Assembly (NCBI RefSeq): GCF_001244995.1
Contig: NZ_LN869529.1
Span: forward strand, 1,878,957-1,942,956
DNA from: Intestinimonas massiliensis (ex Afouda et al. 2020)
Lineage (GTDB): Bacteria; Bacillota; Clostridia; Oscillospirales; Oscillospiraceae
Length of the DNA: 64,000 nucleotides
Reading direction: 5' to 3'
In this document: one piece after another, positions 54,291-63,459 of the stretch
How positions within the stretch are numbered: the stretch's first letter is position 1
Layout of the letters: every line of letters begins with the position of its first letter
Translations under genes and position numbers: made by a program
Notes under the pieces: model-generated
Databases searched by the model: none
The model's input: the letters and a program-made list of their open reading frames with translations, nothing else
Told to the model about the DNA's origin: nothing

Positions 54291-55147
54291 CGCGCCCCTC
54301 CTCTCTCCTCCCCGCGCCGCCGCCACCGCCGCACCACGGCGGCCAGCAGATTGGCGCCCAGGGCCAGCAGGGCATAGACAACCCCCTGCTGCCAATCATA
54401 GGGCACATGGGGCCAGAACAGATTGGGCAGGAAGCTCACAAACGCGGTCAGGGGCACCAGAGGGCACAGCCCCCGGGCCAGGCCGGAGGCCCAGCCCGTC
54501 AGCAACGCTACGAAGGGGTAGGCCAGCCAGGGCAGGAGCAGCGCCCGCAGCACGGGCACATCAGGGGCGTCCAGCACCTCCGCCAGCGGGCGCAGCAGCA
54601 GGAAGAATCCGGCCAGCAGCAGGGCGTAAGGCAGGCTCTCCCGCCCGTTGAGGCGGGACGGCGACGGCGCAGGCAGGTCCAGGGCGGAACGCAGGTCGTC
54701 CAGCTCGGCCCGCCAGCCCAGCCACCGTACCAGCCACACCGTCAGATAGAGGAAGGTATAGAGCCCCAGAAGCAGCAGAACGGCCGCCGGGCTGGACCCG
54801 ACCAGCTCCAGCAGCCAGCCCAGCAGGAGCACCAGCCCTCCCGTAACGGCAAAGTGGAGCAAGGACCGGGCGGCCAGGGCGGGGCCATAGTTGTCGAAGG
54901 GCAGGGTGGCCACCCCCACCGAAGCGCCCAGAGCAAAGGTGACGGCGCACTGGGCCGCCTGGGCCAGGCCCTCGGAGCCGAAAAAGGCCGCCGCGCCGTG
55001 GGTGACCCACTGGAGATGGCGGTAGTCCGGCCGGCCGCCGGACAGGGTGATGCTGCCGATGCAGACGACCCCCGCCGCCATGAGGGCCAGCCCCACAAAT
55101 CCGCCGATGAGGATGCGCTTTATCCACTGTTTCTGTACGTCCGTCAT
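54287..55147 (-). CDS. DUF3021-like membrane protein next to a broken LytTR regulator
   Basis: The 286-residue product has about eight helices. Residues 1-155 have the look of DUF3021 (WIKRILIGGFVGLALMAAGV, FGSEGLAQAAQCAVTFALGA, HFAVTGGLVLLLGWLLELVG), the usual membrane partner of LytTR regulators. The second half is an additional membrane module, possibly a fusion. The ATG overlaps the stop of the LytTR remnant (ATGA). Such partners can restrain their regulator, and here the regulator is gutted, so the function is doubtful. Confidence 0.6.
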   Translation of the reverse strand: MTDVQKQWIKRILIGGFVGLALMAAGVVCIGSITLSGGRPDYRHLQWVTHGAAAFFGSEGLAQAAQCAVTFALGASVGVATLPFDNYGPALAARSLLHFAVTGGLVLLLGWLLELVGSSPAAVLLLLGLYTFLYLTVWLVRWLGWRAELDDLRSALDLPAPSPSRLNGRESLPYALLLAGFFLLLRPLAEVLDAPDVPVLRALLLPWLAYPFVALLTGWASGLARGLCPLVPLTAFVSFLPNLFWPHVPYDWQQGVVYALLALGANLLAAVVRRWRRRGEERGGAR

Positions 55148-55358
55148 GCTCTTCTCCCCCTCCCCAGGCCCAGGGCCTGCTTGATCTTGGGCACATACCG
55201 CCGGGAGACCCAGCACACCGCCGCGCCCCCCGCCAGCCCGTCAGGCTCCGGGGCTCCAGGCTCCGGACCAGGGCCCGGACCTCCTCGGTGAGGGCGGGGG
55301 CCGTGACGGTGACCGTGGGCTCGGCCCGCGCCGGGTCGATCTTTATTTCCACCTTCAA
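55144..55358 (-). pseudogene. LytTR-family regulator with internal deletion
   Basis: The start (MKVEIKIDPARAEPTVTVTA, then PALTEEVRALVRSLEP) is typical of small LytTR DNA-binding proteins. The last part, in a different frame, reads VSRRYVPKIKQALGL, the usual end of the LytTR domain. Only about 37 N-terminal and 20 C-terminal residues remain of a protein normally near 145. The copies of GGCTCCGG at 55244-55251 and 55259-55266 may mark the deletion point. Confidence 0.7.
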
Positions 55359-55449
55359 GTCTCCGCCCCCTTTCCCCTTCAGTATAGGGCATAAAAGGGC
55401 CGTCTGTCCACTGGTCCGGGACAGACGGCCTTATTTTATGGATATTCGG

Positions 55450-56097
55450 TCAGGAAATGGCCTCGCTCCCCACGGCGTAGGTCCAGGTCCCGTCGTCAGC
55501 CTGGACAGCGGTGCAGTCCTGGAAGAAGTAGGCCCCCAGCCCGGAGCGCCACTTCTGGGCATTGAAGCCATCCCTCGCGCAGCCGCTCACGGAGAAGAGG
55601 ACGCCCCCCTCCCAGTAGTAGAGGGCCAGGGAGTCGGCATAGCCCTCCGCCGGCTCCGTCATCCGGGTCAAATACCCCTGCTCCCACAACTCCTCCAGCG
55701 TCCCCTCCACCGGCATCAGACCGTGGGCATTGCCGAAGGCCCAGGCCACGGCGGCCTTCTCGCTCTCGGACAGGTCGGTAACCGAGCTGAGGTCCACACC
55801 CAGCTCCGTGATATCCCCGTTGAGGCCCTCATCCACCGCCCACAGGTCCTCCAGCACCTGGAGATAGAGTCCGCAGCGGTCGTCCCGCTCCGTCCTGGTG
55901 TGCTCCACTGCGGAGACGTTGCCAAACTGGGCGGTGAAGGTGGCAAACCAGGGCGCCGAATCCACCGGGCCTGTGGCCGCGGCCTCCGGGGACTCTGTCA
56001 GCTCCGGCGTGGGAGCGGGGGAAACCGCCCCCGGGGCGGCGCAGCCCGCCAGCAGGGCAAGGCCCAACAGCAGGGCCGTCTGCATGGCTTTTTTCAT
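55450..56097 (-). CDS. Lipoprotein of unknown function
   Basis: The 215-residue product has a lipoprotein signal (LLLGLALLAGCAAPGAV, lipidated Cys near 19) and a Pro/Glu/Ala linker. The folded part includes two Cys near 74 and 176-195 (DDRCGLYLQVLEDLWAVDE, then VSGCARDGFNAQKWRSGLGA). The ATG has AAGGAGGT upstream. It is probably anchored on the outer face of the membrane; role unknown. Confidence 0.7.
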   Translation of the reverse strand: MKKAMQTALLLGLALLAGCAAPGAVSPAPTPELTESPEAAATGPVDSAPWFATFTAQFGNVSAVEHTRTERDDRCGLYLQVLEDLWAVDEGLNGDITELGVDLSSVTDLSESEKAAVAWAFGNAHGLMPVEGTLEELWEQGYLTRMTEPAEGYADSLALYYWEGGVLFSVSGCARDGFNAQKWRSGLGAYFFQDCTAVQADDGTWTYAVGSEAIS

Positions 56098-56167
56098 AGC
56101 CGCAGACCTCCTTTTTCTTTCTTCAGACGCTGCCGGGTCTTTTTTGTTCCCTCCGGGCAAAATACCC

Positions 56168-56208
56168 TTGACTTTTTGAAAAAAGCAGGTAAACTAATCA
56201 TGTGATTA
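56168..56208 (+). promoter_or_regulatory. psuK promoter with palindromic operator
   Basis: TTGACT (56168-56173), 16 bases and TAAACT (56190-56195) are followed by TAATCATGTGATTA (56195-56208), a perfect palindrome that covers the expected start of transcription. Confidence 0.6.
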
Positions 56209-56240
56209 CTTGTATAAATAATTGCTTAGGAGGTGTCCCC

Positions 56241-57323
56241 ATGACCCAGCGGGAAGCCCAGATCCTTCAGTGGATTCAGGAAAATCCCCTGATCTCCCAG
56301 CAGGAGCTGGCCGACCGGGCGGGCATCACCCGCTCATCGGTGGCCGTCCACATCTCCAATCTGATGAAAAAGGGCTACATCGACGGCAAGGGCTACATCG
56401 TCCGCACCGCCCCCTACGCGGTGGTGGTGGGCGGGGTGAACATGGACATCGGCGGCACCCCCCTGGCCCCCCTGGTCCGGCAGGACTCCAACCCCGGCCG
56501 GGTGCGGATGAGCCTGGGCGGCGTGGGCCGCAACATCGCCCACAACATGGCCCTGCTGGGGCTGGACGTGCGCATGATCACCGCCCTGGGGGACGACGTA
56601 TACGCTCAGAAAATCACCACCTCCTGCATCGAGCTGGGCATTGACCTGGCCCACAGCCTGCAGGTGCCCGGCGCTTCCACCTCCACCTACCTCTTCCTCA
56701 CCGACGAAAAGGGGGATATGGAGCTGGCCGTGTCCGACATGGAGATCTACGACCACCTGACCCCCCAATTCCTGGCCGGCAAGGAGCCGCTTCTGAACAA
56801 CGCCCGGCTGGTCATCTGCGACACCAACATCCCCGAGCCGACCCTGGCCTGGATCGCGTCACACTGCAAGGCCCCCGTGTTCGTGGACCCAGTGTCTACC
56901 GCCAAGGCCGTCAAGGTCAAGCCGGTCCTGGGCCGGCTCCACACCCTCAAGCCCAACCGCATCGAGGCCGAGCTGCTCTCCGGCGTGGCCATCACCGATG
57001 ACGAAAGCCTGGCCCGCTGTGCCGACGCGCTGCTGTCCACCGGGCTTCACCGGGTGTTCATCTCCCTGGGGGGCGACGGGGTGTACGCCGCCGACTACCA
57101 GGGCGGGCGGATTAAGGTTCCCTGCGGGAGAGCCAAGATGGTCAACACCACCGGCTGCGGCGACGCCTTCATGGCCGCCCTGGCCTGGGGCTGGCTGGAG
57201 GGGCTGGGGCTGGAGGAGGCCGCCCGGGCCGGTCTGACTGCCTCCGCCATCGCCATGGAGGGGGCGGAGACCATCAACCCCGCCCTAAACGCCTGCGCCG
57301 TCCGGGCCCGCGCCGGGCTCTGA
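56241..57323 (+). CDS. psuK: Pseudouridine kinase with N-terminal HTH
   Basis: This 360-residue protein joins an N-terminal helix-turn-helix (PLISQQELADRAGITRSSVA and VHISNLMKKGYIDGKGY, about residues 15-50) to a PfkB-family kinase. The kinase has LGGVGRNIAHNMALLGLDVR near 92-111 and a catalytic Asp in NTTGCGDAFMAAL near 301-313. It phosphorylates pseudouridine, and PsuG then splits the product. The HTH could let it control its own promoter. The ATG follows TAGGAGGTG. Confidence 0.88.
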   Translation: MTQREAQILQWIQENPLISQQELADRAGITRSSVAVHISNLMKKGYIDGKGYIVRTAPYAVVVGGVNMDIGGTPLAPLVRQDSNPGRVRMSLGGVGRNIAHNMALLGLDVRMITALGDDVYAQKITTSCIELGIDLAHSLQVPGASTSTYLFLTDEKGDMELAVSDMEIYDHLTPQFLAGKEPLLNNARLVICDTNIPEPTLAWIASHCKAPVFVDPVSTAKAVKVKPVLGRLHTLKPNRIEAELLSGVAITDDESLARCADALLSTGLHRVFISLGGDGVYAADYQGGRIKVPCGRAKMVNTTGCGDAFMAALAWGWLEGLGLEEAARAGLTASAIAMEGAETINPALNACAVRARAGL

Positions 57324-57374
57324 ACCGATCCCATCCATCTTAATTTGTATTTTATCATTTTGGAGGTAATCAAT

Positions 57375-58295
57375 ATGTCTCTCAACTCGTATCTGGACGT
57401 CTCCCCCGAGGTGGCCGCCGCCCTCGCCGCCGGTAAGCCCGTGGTGGCCTTGGAGTCCACCATCATCTCCCACGGCATGCCCTACCCTCAGAACGTGGAG
57501 ACCGCCCTCCAGGTGGAGTCCATCATCCGGGACAACGGCGCCGTGCCCGCCACCATCGCCATCCTGGGCGGACGCCTGAAGGCCGGTCTGTCCCACGACG
57601 AGATCGAGTATCTGGGCAAAAAGGGCCAGGCCGTCAACAAGGCCAGCCGCCGGGACCTGGCGGTGCTGGTGGCCCGGGGCGAGGACGGCGCCACCACCGT
57701 CACCACCACCATGATCATTGCCCACATGGCGGGCATCCAGGTCTTTGCCACCGGCGGCATCGGCGGCGTCCACCGGGGCGCTGAGACCACCATGGACATC
57801 TCCGCCGACCTGGAGGAGCTGGCCCAGACCCCCGTCATGGTGGTGTGCGCCGGCGCCAAGTCCATCCTGGACCTGGGACTGACCCTGGAATACCTGGAGA
57901 CCCACGGCGTTCCCGTCATCGGCTACGGCACCAAGGAGCTGCCCGCCTTCTACACCCGCAAGAGCGGCTTTTCCGTGGACTACGAGCTGGACTCCCCCGC
58001 CGAGCTGGCCGCCGCCTTTCACGCCAGCCAGGGGATGGGCCTTAAGGGCGGCATGCTGGTCACCAACCCCATCCCCGAGGAGTACTCCATGGACCACGCG
58101 GTCATCAGCGCCGCCATTGAACAGGCCGTGGCCATGGCCAAGGAGCAGGGCATCCACGGCAAGGCCACCACTCCCTTCCTGCTGGCCACCATCAAGGATC
58201 TCACCGGCGGCGACAGTCTGGCTTCCAACATCCAGCTCGTCTTCCACAACGCCCGCCTGGCCGCGCAGACCGCCGCCGAGCTGTGCAGGCTCTAA
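57375..58295 (+). CDS. psuG: Pseudouridine-5'-phosphate glycosidase
   Basis: This 306-residue enzyme cleaves the C-C bond of pseudouridine 5'-phosphate to uracil and ribose 5-phosphate. Family motifs are ALESTIISHGMPYPQNVETA near 25-44, FATGGIGGVHRGAETTMDIS near 121-140 and KGGMLVTNPIPEEYSMDH near 226-243. It starts at ATG 57375 with TTGGAGGT upstream, 51 bases after psuK. A pseudouridine transporter gene is not adjacent. Confidence 0.93.
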   Translation: MSLNSYLDVSPEVAAALAAGKPVVALESTIISHGMPYPQNVETALQVESIIRDNGAVPATIAILGGRLKAGLSHDEIEYLGKKGQAVNKASRRDLAVLVARGEDGATTVTTTMIIAHMAGIQVFATGGIGGVHRGAETTMDISADLEELAQTPVMVVCAGAKSILDLGLTLEYLETHGVPVIGYGTKELPAFYTRKSGFSVDYELDSPAELAAAFHASQGMGLKGGMLVTNPIPEEYSMDHAVISAAIEQAVAMAKEQGIHGKATTPFLLATIKDLTGGDSLASNIQLVFHNARLAAQTAAELCRL

Positions 58296-58362
58296 GCATG
58301 GACAAACGGCTCCCTTTATGCTAGAATGAGCTCATCAGCCTACGGCGAAGGGAGCGACGGCA

Positions 58363-58620
58363 ATGGCGCGCAGGAAAAAAGGCAAGGACCCGGCTCAGGA
58401 AGGTCCGTACAACCCCTACTTCGGGAAGGTCAAGGACGATTCCAACATGGCCAAAAAGCCTGTCTGGACCTGGGCCCTGGCCATTCCCGGCCTGGTGTTG
58501 GGGGTCTTCATCGGTATGGGCACCCACGAGCCGGTCCTGGGTCCCGTCTTCGGCGCTATTATGGGCATTGCCATCGGCTCGCTCATCGACAAGCGTCGGG
58601 AGCGCAAAGAGGAACAATAA
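58363..58620 (+). CDS. Small membrane protein, unknown
   Basis: The 85-residue product has a basic cytoplasmic start (MARRKKGKDPAQ), two helices (WTWALAIPGLVLGVFIGMGT and FGAIMGIAIGSLIDKRRE) and a charged end. The Gly-rich helices suggest tight packing. The start follows GAAGGGAGCGAC, and a terminator follows the stop. Confidence 0.65.
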   Translation: MARRKKGKDPAQEGPYNPYFGKVKDDSNMAKKPVWTWALAIPGLVLGVFIGMGTHEPVLGPVFGAIMGIAIGSLIDKRRERKEEQ

Positions 58621-58650
58621 AGGCAGGGGACCATGGTCCCCTGCCTTTAT
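58619..58650 (+). terminator. Terminator after the small membrane protein gene
   Basis: AAAGGCAGGGGACC pairs with GGTCCCCTGCCTTT and is followed by ATTGTTTTT. Confidence 0.85.
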
Positions 58651-58710
58651 TGTTTTTATACAAAATAGCTTTGCTCGAGAATATCTTGTATCGTGAAAGG
58701 GGTCGTTATT

Positions 58711-60768
58711 ATGTGTATCTGGCATCTCTATGTCTCCGGTATCCGCTGCGCCGACCTGCGGTTCACGCCCTGCGGGGTGCTCCACGCTCCCCTGGACCCC
58801 GAGACCGCCGTCCTTGCCCCCTTCCAGCCCCTCTCCGCCGAGGCGGCGGCCGGCTATCTGGCCCTGACCCACTTCGACCTGGAGGCCCTGGCCGGGCGCA
58901 TGGCGGAATACGAGCGGCTCTTCCCCGGCCCCCCGGAGGTGGAGACCTCCTGGGGCGCCCGCTACCTTAGCGACGACGGTGTGCGCTGGGCTCAGCGGGA
59001 GATCAAATACCCCTGGAACGTCACCGTCTCCGGTGGAAGGCTGGCGGCCTTCACCTGCCCCAGCCGGGAGCGGGTCCACGTGCTGGTCCGGGAGGGCTGC
59101 GAGGATGCCACCGTTCTGGCCCGGTGGCGGGCCTACCGCCCCGAGCCCATCCTCCCGGTCCGGCGGGTGGAAAACCTGGAGGTGCCCATGCGGGACGGGG
59201 TGGCTTTGTCCACCTCCCTGCTGCTGCCCCAGACGGACCGGCCCGTGCCCGCCGTGCTGGTGCGCACCCCCTACGGCAAGGAGGACGAGCTGGACAACTA
59301 CATGCGATACGCCTACCGGGGCTACGCCGTGGTGCTCCAGGACGTGCGGGGCCGAAACAAGAGCGGCGGGGCATGGATTCCCAACCACTTTGAGACCGAG
59401 GACGGCGACGACACCCTCAACTGGATCGCCGCCCAGAATTGGTGCGACGGCAGCGTGGGCATGGTGGGCGGCTCCTACCTGGGCTATGTCCAGTGGGCGG
59501 CCGCCGCGTCCCGGAATCCCCACCTGAAGGCCCTCATCAGCGTGGTCTGCGCCGGCAGCGCCTTCCACGACCTGCCCCGGAAGGGGGGCTCCCTGGTGTC
59601 CGGGATGCTGGCCTGGGCCTTCTCCGTCTCGCAGCAGCAGTTCGATGGCACCAAGATGGAGCGGGACGACTGGGACGAGGTGCTGGACATCCGGCCCCTG
59701 GCCGACCTGCCTCGGAAGGCGCTGGGCTATGACATCCCCTTCTTCCACCAGTGGCTGGCCCACCCGGACAACGACGACTTCTGGCGGGCCGGGGACTGGG
59801 CGGAGCGGGGGGCCGGCGTGGACGTGCCCGCCCTCATCGTCTCCGGCTGGTTCGACGACAACGGCGCCGGCACCACCGAGGCCCTGGACCTGACGGCGGA
59901 CTACCCCGACGGGCGGCGTAAGATCATCCTGGGGCCCTGGCCCCACAGCGGCAACGCCCGCTACGACCTCCACGGGCTGGCGCTGGGCAACGGCGCGCTG
60001 CGCGACGACATCGACCTCATCTTCCTCCAGTGGTTCGACCACCACCTTCTGGGGGCGGACAACGGCGCCGAGGCCATGCCCACGGTGCGCTACTACACCA
60101 TCGGTGAGGAGAAGTGGAAGACCGCCGGAAACTGGCCGGTGCCCGGGGGCCGAACGGTCTCCTTCTACCTGACTCCCGGAGGCGGGCTGTCGGACGCGCT
60201 GCCGGAGGAGCAGGGCTGCGACAGCTACACCTACGACCCGGCCGACCCGGCCGAGCACATCATTGACCTGTCGGAAAACGAGCTGGGGGTGCCCGAGGAC
60301 TACACCCTGGTGGAGCAGCGGCCCGATGTACTATCCTACACCACGCCGGCGCTCACCCAGCCCCTGGTGCTCACCGGGGACTTCACCGTGGAGCTCTACG
60401 TCTCCTCCGACGCGCCGGACACCGATTTCATCGTCCGCATCACCGACGTGGACGAGCACGGCCGGTCCAGGAAGCTGGCCGACGGGGTGCTCTCCGCCCG
60501 CTACCGCGACGGGTTCGGGGCCCCCAAGCTCATGGAGCCGGGGCGGGTCTACAAGCTGTCCATCCGCACCTCCAAGCTCTCCGCCGCCTTCCAGCCGGGC
60601 CATCGGCTGCGGCTCACCGTCACCTCGGGCGCCAGGAACTTCCTCTTTCCCAACCGCAACACCGGCGCCGGCTTTGACGGCACAGAGGTCCGCCCGGCGG
60701 AAAACAGCATCCATTTCGGCGGCATCTGCCCCTCTCGGGTCATCGCCTGGCAGGAAACGCAGCCGTAA
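58711..60768 (+). CDS. CocE/NonD-type (X-Pro dipeptidyl-peptidase S15-like) hydrolase
   Basis: The 685-residue protein has an unusual N-terminal region of about 150 residues. The alpha/beta-hydrolase follows, with nucleophile Ser in GMVGGSYLGYVQWAAA near 250-265, Asp in VSGWFDDNGAGT near 380 and His in GPWPHSGNARYD near 410. It ends in the C-terminal jelly-roll domain (FTVELYVSSDAPDTDFIVRI near 555-575). Relatives cleave esters, amides or X-Pro peptides. No signal peptide is seen. I start at ATG 58711, with AAAGGGG 8 bases upstream. Confidence 0.85.
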   Translation: MCIWHLYVSGIRCADLRFTPCGVLHAPLDPETAVLAPFQPLSAEAAAGYLALTHFDLEALAGRMAEYERLFPGPPEVETSWGARYLSDDGVRWAQREIKYPWNVTVSGGRLAAFTCPSRERVHVLVREGCEDATVLARWRAYRPEPILPVRRVENLEVPMRDGVALSTSLLLPQTDRPVPAVLVRTPYGKEDELDNYMRYAYRGYAVVLQDVRGRNKSGGAWIPNHFETEDGDDTLNWIAAQNWCDGSVGMVGGSYLGYVQWAAAASRNPHLKALISVVCAGSAFHDLPRKGGSLVSGMLAWAFSVSQQQFDGTKMERDDWDEVLDIRPLADLPRKALGYDIPFFHQWLAHPDNDDFWRAGDWAERGAGVDVPALIVSGWFDDNGAGTTEALDLTADYPDGRRKIILGPWPHSGNARYDLHGLALGNGALRDDIDLIFLQWFDHHLLGADNGAEAMPTVRYYTIGEEKWKTAGNWPVPGGRTVSFYLTPGGGLSDALPEEQGCDSYTYDPADPAEHIIDLSENELGVPEDYTLVEQRPDVLSYTTPALTQPLVLTGDFTVELYVSSDAPDTDFIVRITDVDEHGRSRKLADGVLSARYRDGFGAPKLMEPGRVYKLSIRTSKLSAAFQPGHRLRLTVTSGARNFLFPNRNTGAGFDGTEVRPAENSIHFGGICPSRVIAWQETQP

Positions 60769-60772
60769 CGCC

Positions 60773-60812
60773 AAAGACCGGGCGGACTCTCCAGTCCGCC
60801 CGGTCTTTTTTA
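60773..60812. terminator. Terminator between the hydrolase gene and the convergent DHHW gene
   Basis: AAAGACCGGGCGGACT pairs with its complement across a 4-base loop and is followed by TTTTTTATTT on the plus strand. Confidence 0.85.
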
Positions 60813-61964
60813 TTTGCTCAGGACAAACAGGTTGGTGTCGCTGACGAAATTCGCCGCGCTGTAAAGGACCAGCACCTGGTCGATCTCGTTTTCCGCGAGA
60901 TATCCGCTGAGAGGGGTCTTGTTGTACCGGGGGTCCACCAGGTGGATCTCGGAGAAGTGGGCGGTGAGGAAGGGGACCAGGCTGTCGGTATAGGAGTCCC
61001 GGACAATGAGCAGCTTGGGAGCGTCGGTATGCTCCGTCCGCACCACCGCCAGGGATTGGTTGCCCCCCATGAAAAAGGCGTACTGGTCCTTTTCCTCCAG
61101 CTTCGACCAGTCGTAGAGGCTCCCCGTCTGGGGCTCCGCTCCAAACCAGGAGGTCACCTCCACCCCGTCCTCCGGCACGTACTGGTCGATGACGTCCGGC
61201 GTCATCCACCGCACGCCGGAGGAGGAAAAGGTGGTGCCGTTGAAGTCGGTGGAGACCGTGGTCTTTTCATAGGCGCTCAGGGGCACCGGGTCCAGTCCCA
61301 TGGCCTCCGTCAGGGCGGCGTAGCCGTAATAGGCCCCCAGGCTGGTCCAGTGGTGGTCCAGCCGGTAGTAGATGTCCTCCCCGGCATGGGCCAGCAGAGC
61401 CCCCTGGACATCCACCCATCGGGCCCGGGAGGCGGCCGCCGCCTCCCGGAGGATGGCGCTCTCGTCGGCGTTGGGAGCCCCCTCCGGCAGCCGGTCCGCC
61501 CACACCGAAACCTTACCGGGGATCAGGGCAAAGTACACCGGAATGTCCACATGTTCCACCAATTTGTTCACATAATTCAGATTATCCGTCACCCTTCGGG
61601 CATCCGGCCGGTCAAACCGGGGGATCAGGGTCTCCTTTTTACAGAGATAGACCCCGTTGTTCTCCCCCTTGCCCGAGAGCTTTTCCGCCGCCGCCTTGGC
61701 GGCGATCCAGCCGTCCCGGCCCACAAACTGGTCGGTGACATAGCGCTCGAAGTCCGACATGAATTTGCCGCTGAAAAAGTCCCCGGTCCCGGCTGCGCTC
61801 CAGCTCAGGGTGAAGTCCCGTCTGTCCAGGGTGGGCCGCTGGGCCAGATAGCGGTTCTCCATGGGGGAAAACTCCCGGTCCGGCTTCAGGGCGTTGGCCA
61901 CGGCAAAGGCGCCTAGAAAGGCGCAGAACAGCACGGTGATGAAGACAGCGTATTTTTTTGACAT
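60810..61964 (-). CDS. DHHW family protein (AlgX/AlgJ-like O-acetylation partner)
   Basis: The 384-residue product has an N-terminal membrane anchor (FITVLFCAFLGAFAVANAL near 8-26) and an SGNH-like periplasmic domain. The family tetrad is in YYRLDHHWTSLGAYYGYAAL near 208-227, and the other catalytic region LLIVRDSYTDSLVPFL near 330. With an adjacent MBOAT protein this kind of enzyme adds acetyl groups to surface polymers. The ATG at 61964 follows GAGGAGG, 13 bases after the MBOAT stop. Confidence 0.85.
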   Translation of the reverse strand: MSKKYAVFITVLFCAFLGAFAVANALKPDREFSPMENRYLAQRPTLDRRDFTLSWSAAGTGDFFSGKFMSDFERYVTDQFVGRDGWIAAKAAAEKLSGKGENNGVYLCKKETLIPRFDRPDARRVTDNLNYVNKLVEHVDIPVYFALIPGKVSVWADRLPEGAPNADESAILREAAAASRARWVDVQGALLAHAGEDIYYRLDHHWTSLGAYYGYAALTEAMGLDPVPLSAYEKTTVSTDFNGTTFSSSGVRWMTPDVIDQYVPEDGVEVTSWFGAEPQTGSLYDWSKLEEKDQYAFFMGGNQSLAVVRTEHTDAPKLLIVRDSYTDSLVPFLTAHFSEIHLVDPRYNKTPLSGYLAENEIDQVLVLYSAANFVSDTNLFVLSK

Positions 61965-61977
61965 GCTTCTCGCCTCC

Positions 61978-63381
61978 TCAGAACCGGAAATACAGGAAGG
62001 GGTTGTAGGTGGCGTCCACCAGATAGGCGGTGGACAGCAGCAGACCCGCCAGCAGCAGCACCGGCAGCGCCGCCTGGACGGCCCGTGCGGGAGCCCTGTG
62101 CCACAGGCGGCGGGCCAGGGGGGTGGAGGCCAGGCAGGCCAGGACCAGCACCGGCAGGTAGGAGCACAGATAGTAGAAGAAGGCCCCATCGGTCAGGCTC
62201 CGCCCCGCCAGGCCGAACATCACCGCCAGGTAGGCGCCCAATTGGCCAAAGTCCTCCAGGGCGAAGATGGCCCAGCTCACCGCCACCAAGAGCAAGGTAT
62301 AGGCGTGCCGGAAACAGGCGGGCCAGCGGTCGATCCACCGCTTCAGAAACAGCTTTTCCAGCATAAGGAGCACCCCGAAATAGAGGCCCCACAGCAGGAA
62401 GTTCCAGCTCGCCCCGTGCCAGATGCCGGTCAGGCCCCACACCACCAGCAGGTTGAAGCACAGCCGGCCCCGGGAGACCCGGTTGCCCCCCAGGGGGATG
62501 TAGACGTACTCCCGGAACCAGGTGCCCAGGGAGATGTGCCACCGCCGCCAGAACTCGGTGATGCTTCGGGAGATATAGGGGTAGTCAAAGTTGGGCTTGA
62601 ACTCGAAGCCCAGCATCCGGCCCAGGCCGATGGCCATGTCGGAGTAGCCGGAGAAGTCAAAGTAGATTTGCAGGGAGAACGCCGCCACCCCCAGCCAGGC
62701 CCCCAGGACGGTGAGCCCGGCGGCGGGGACGGCCTTGTAGGCATCCCACAGCATCCCCAGGTTGTTGGCCAGCAGCACCTTCTTGGCCATACCCACCACA
62801 AAGACCTGCACGCCGGAGGCAAACTTCTCCGCCGTGTGGTCCCGGTGGTCCAACTGCGCGTCCAGGTCCTTGTACTGGATGATGGGGCCGGCAATGAGCT
62901 GGGGAAAAAGCGTAACGAAGGTGCCGAAGCTGATCACGCTGCGCTGTACCGGCGCGTCCCCCCGGTATACGTCGATGGTATAGCTCATGGTCTGGAAGGT
63001 GTAGAAGGAGATGCCGATGGGCAGGCTCAGACCCAGCCGGGGCATGAAGTCCAGCCCCACGGCGGCCAGGCTCTCGGCCAGGAAGTCCCAATACTTGAAG
63101 AAAAACAGCAGGGCCAGGTTGAAGAGCACCGAGGAGCACACCGCCGCCCGGGCCCGGCCGTCCCGCCCCCGCCGTTTGGCCCTCTCCACCAGCATCCCAT
63201 GGGTGTAGTCAATGGCGATGGAGAGAAACATGATGAGGATATACACCGGCTCCCCCCAGCCATAGAAGATCAGATTGAAGACCAGCAGGACCGCGTTGCG
63301 CCACCGCAGAGGCGTCATATAGTAAACCAGCAGAACTGCGGGCAGATAGAAAAACAGAAACAGCGGGCTGGAAAAGACCAA
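61978..63381 (-). CDS. MBOAT family O-acyltransferase
   Basis: The 467-residue membrane protein has 10 or more helices. The family start is VFSSPLFLFFYLPAVLLVYY. It has LPIGISFYTFQTMSYTIDVY near 119-138, FWRRWHISLGTWFREYVYIP near 278-297 and the catalytic His in GLTGIWHGASWNFLLWGLYF near 315-335. It moves acyl groups across the membrane for DltB/AlgI-like O-acylation. I prefer TTG 63381, with GAGGTGA 5 bases upstream, over GTG 63390, which lies inside that site. Confidence 0.88.
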   Translation of the reverse strand: MVFSSPLFLFFYLPAVLLVYYMTPLRWRNAVLLVFNLIFYGWGEPVYILIMFLSIAIDYTHGMLVERAKRRGRDGRARAAVCSSVLFNLALLFFFKYWDFLAESLAAVGLDFMPRLGLSLPIGISFYTFQTMSYTIDVYRGDAPVQRSVISFGTFVTLFPQLIAGPIIQYKDLDAQLDHRDHTAEKFASGVQVFVVGMAKKVLLANNLGMLWDAYKAVPAAGLTVLGAWLGVAAFSLQIYFDFSGYSDMAIGLGRMLGFEFKPNFDYPYISRSITEFWRRWHISLGTWFREYVYIPLGGNRVSRGRLCFNLLVVWGLTGIWHGASWNFLLWGLYFGVLLMLEKLFLKRWIDRWPACFRHAYTLLLVAVSWAIFALEDFGQLGAYLAVMFGLAGRSLTDGAFFYYLCSYLPVLVLACLASTPLARRLWHRAPARAVQAALPVLLLAGLLLSTAYLVDATYNPFLYFRF

Positions 63382-63411
63382 CAGGCTCACCTCACGTCAC
63401 GGAATGGCGGA

Positions 63412-63440
63412 AAAGGGCCGGCCCACAGGCCGGCCTTTTG
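63412..63440 (-). terminator. Terminator of the DUF4358 gene
   Basis: On the minus strand AAAAGGCCGGCC pairs with GGCCGGCCCTTTT across a short loop; the last pairing Ts continue as TTTTCC. Confidence 0.7.
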
Positions 63441-63459
63441 GTATTATACCCGCTTTTCC

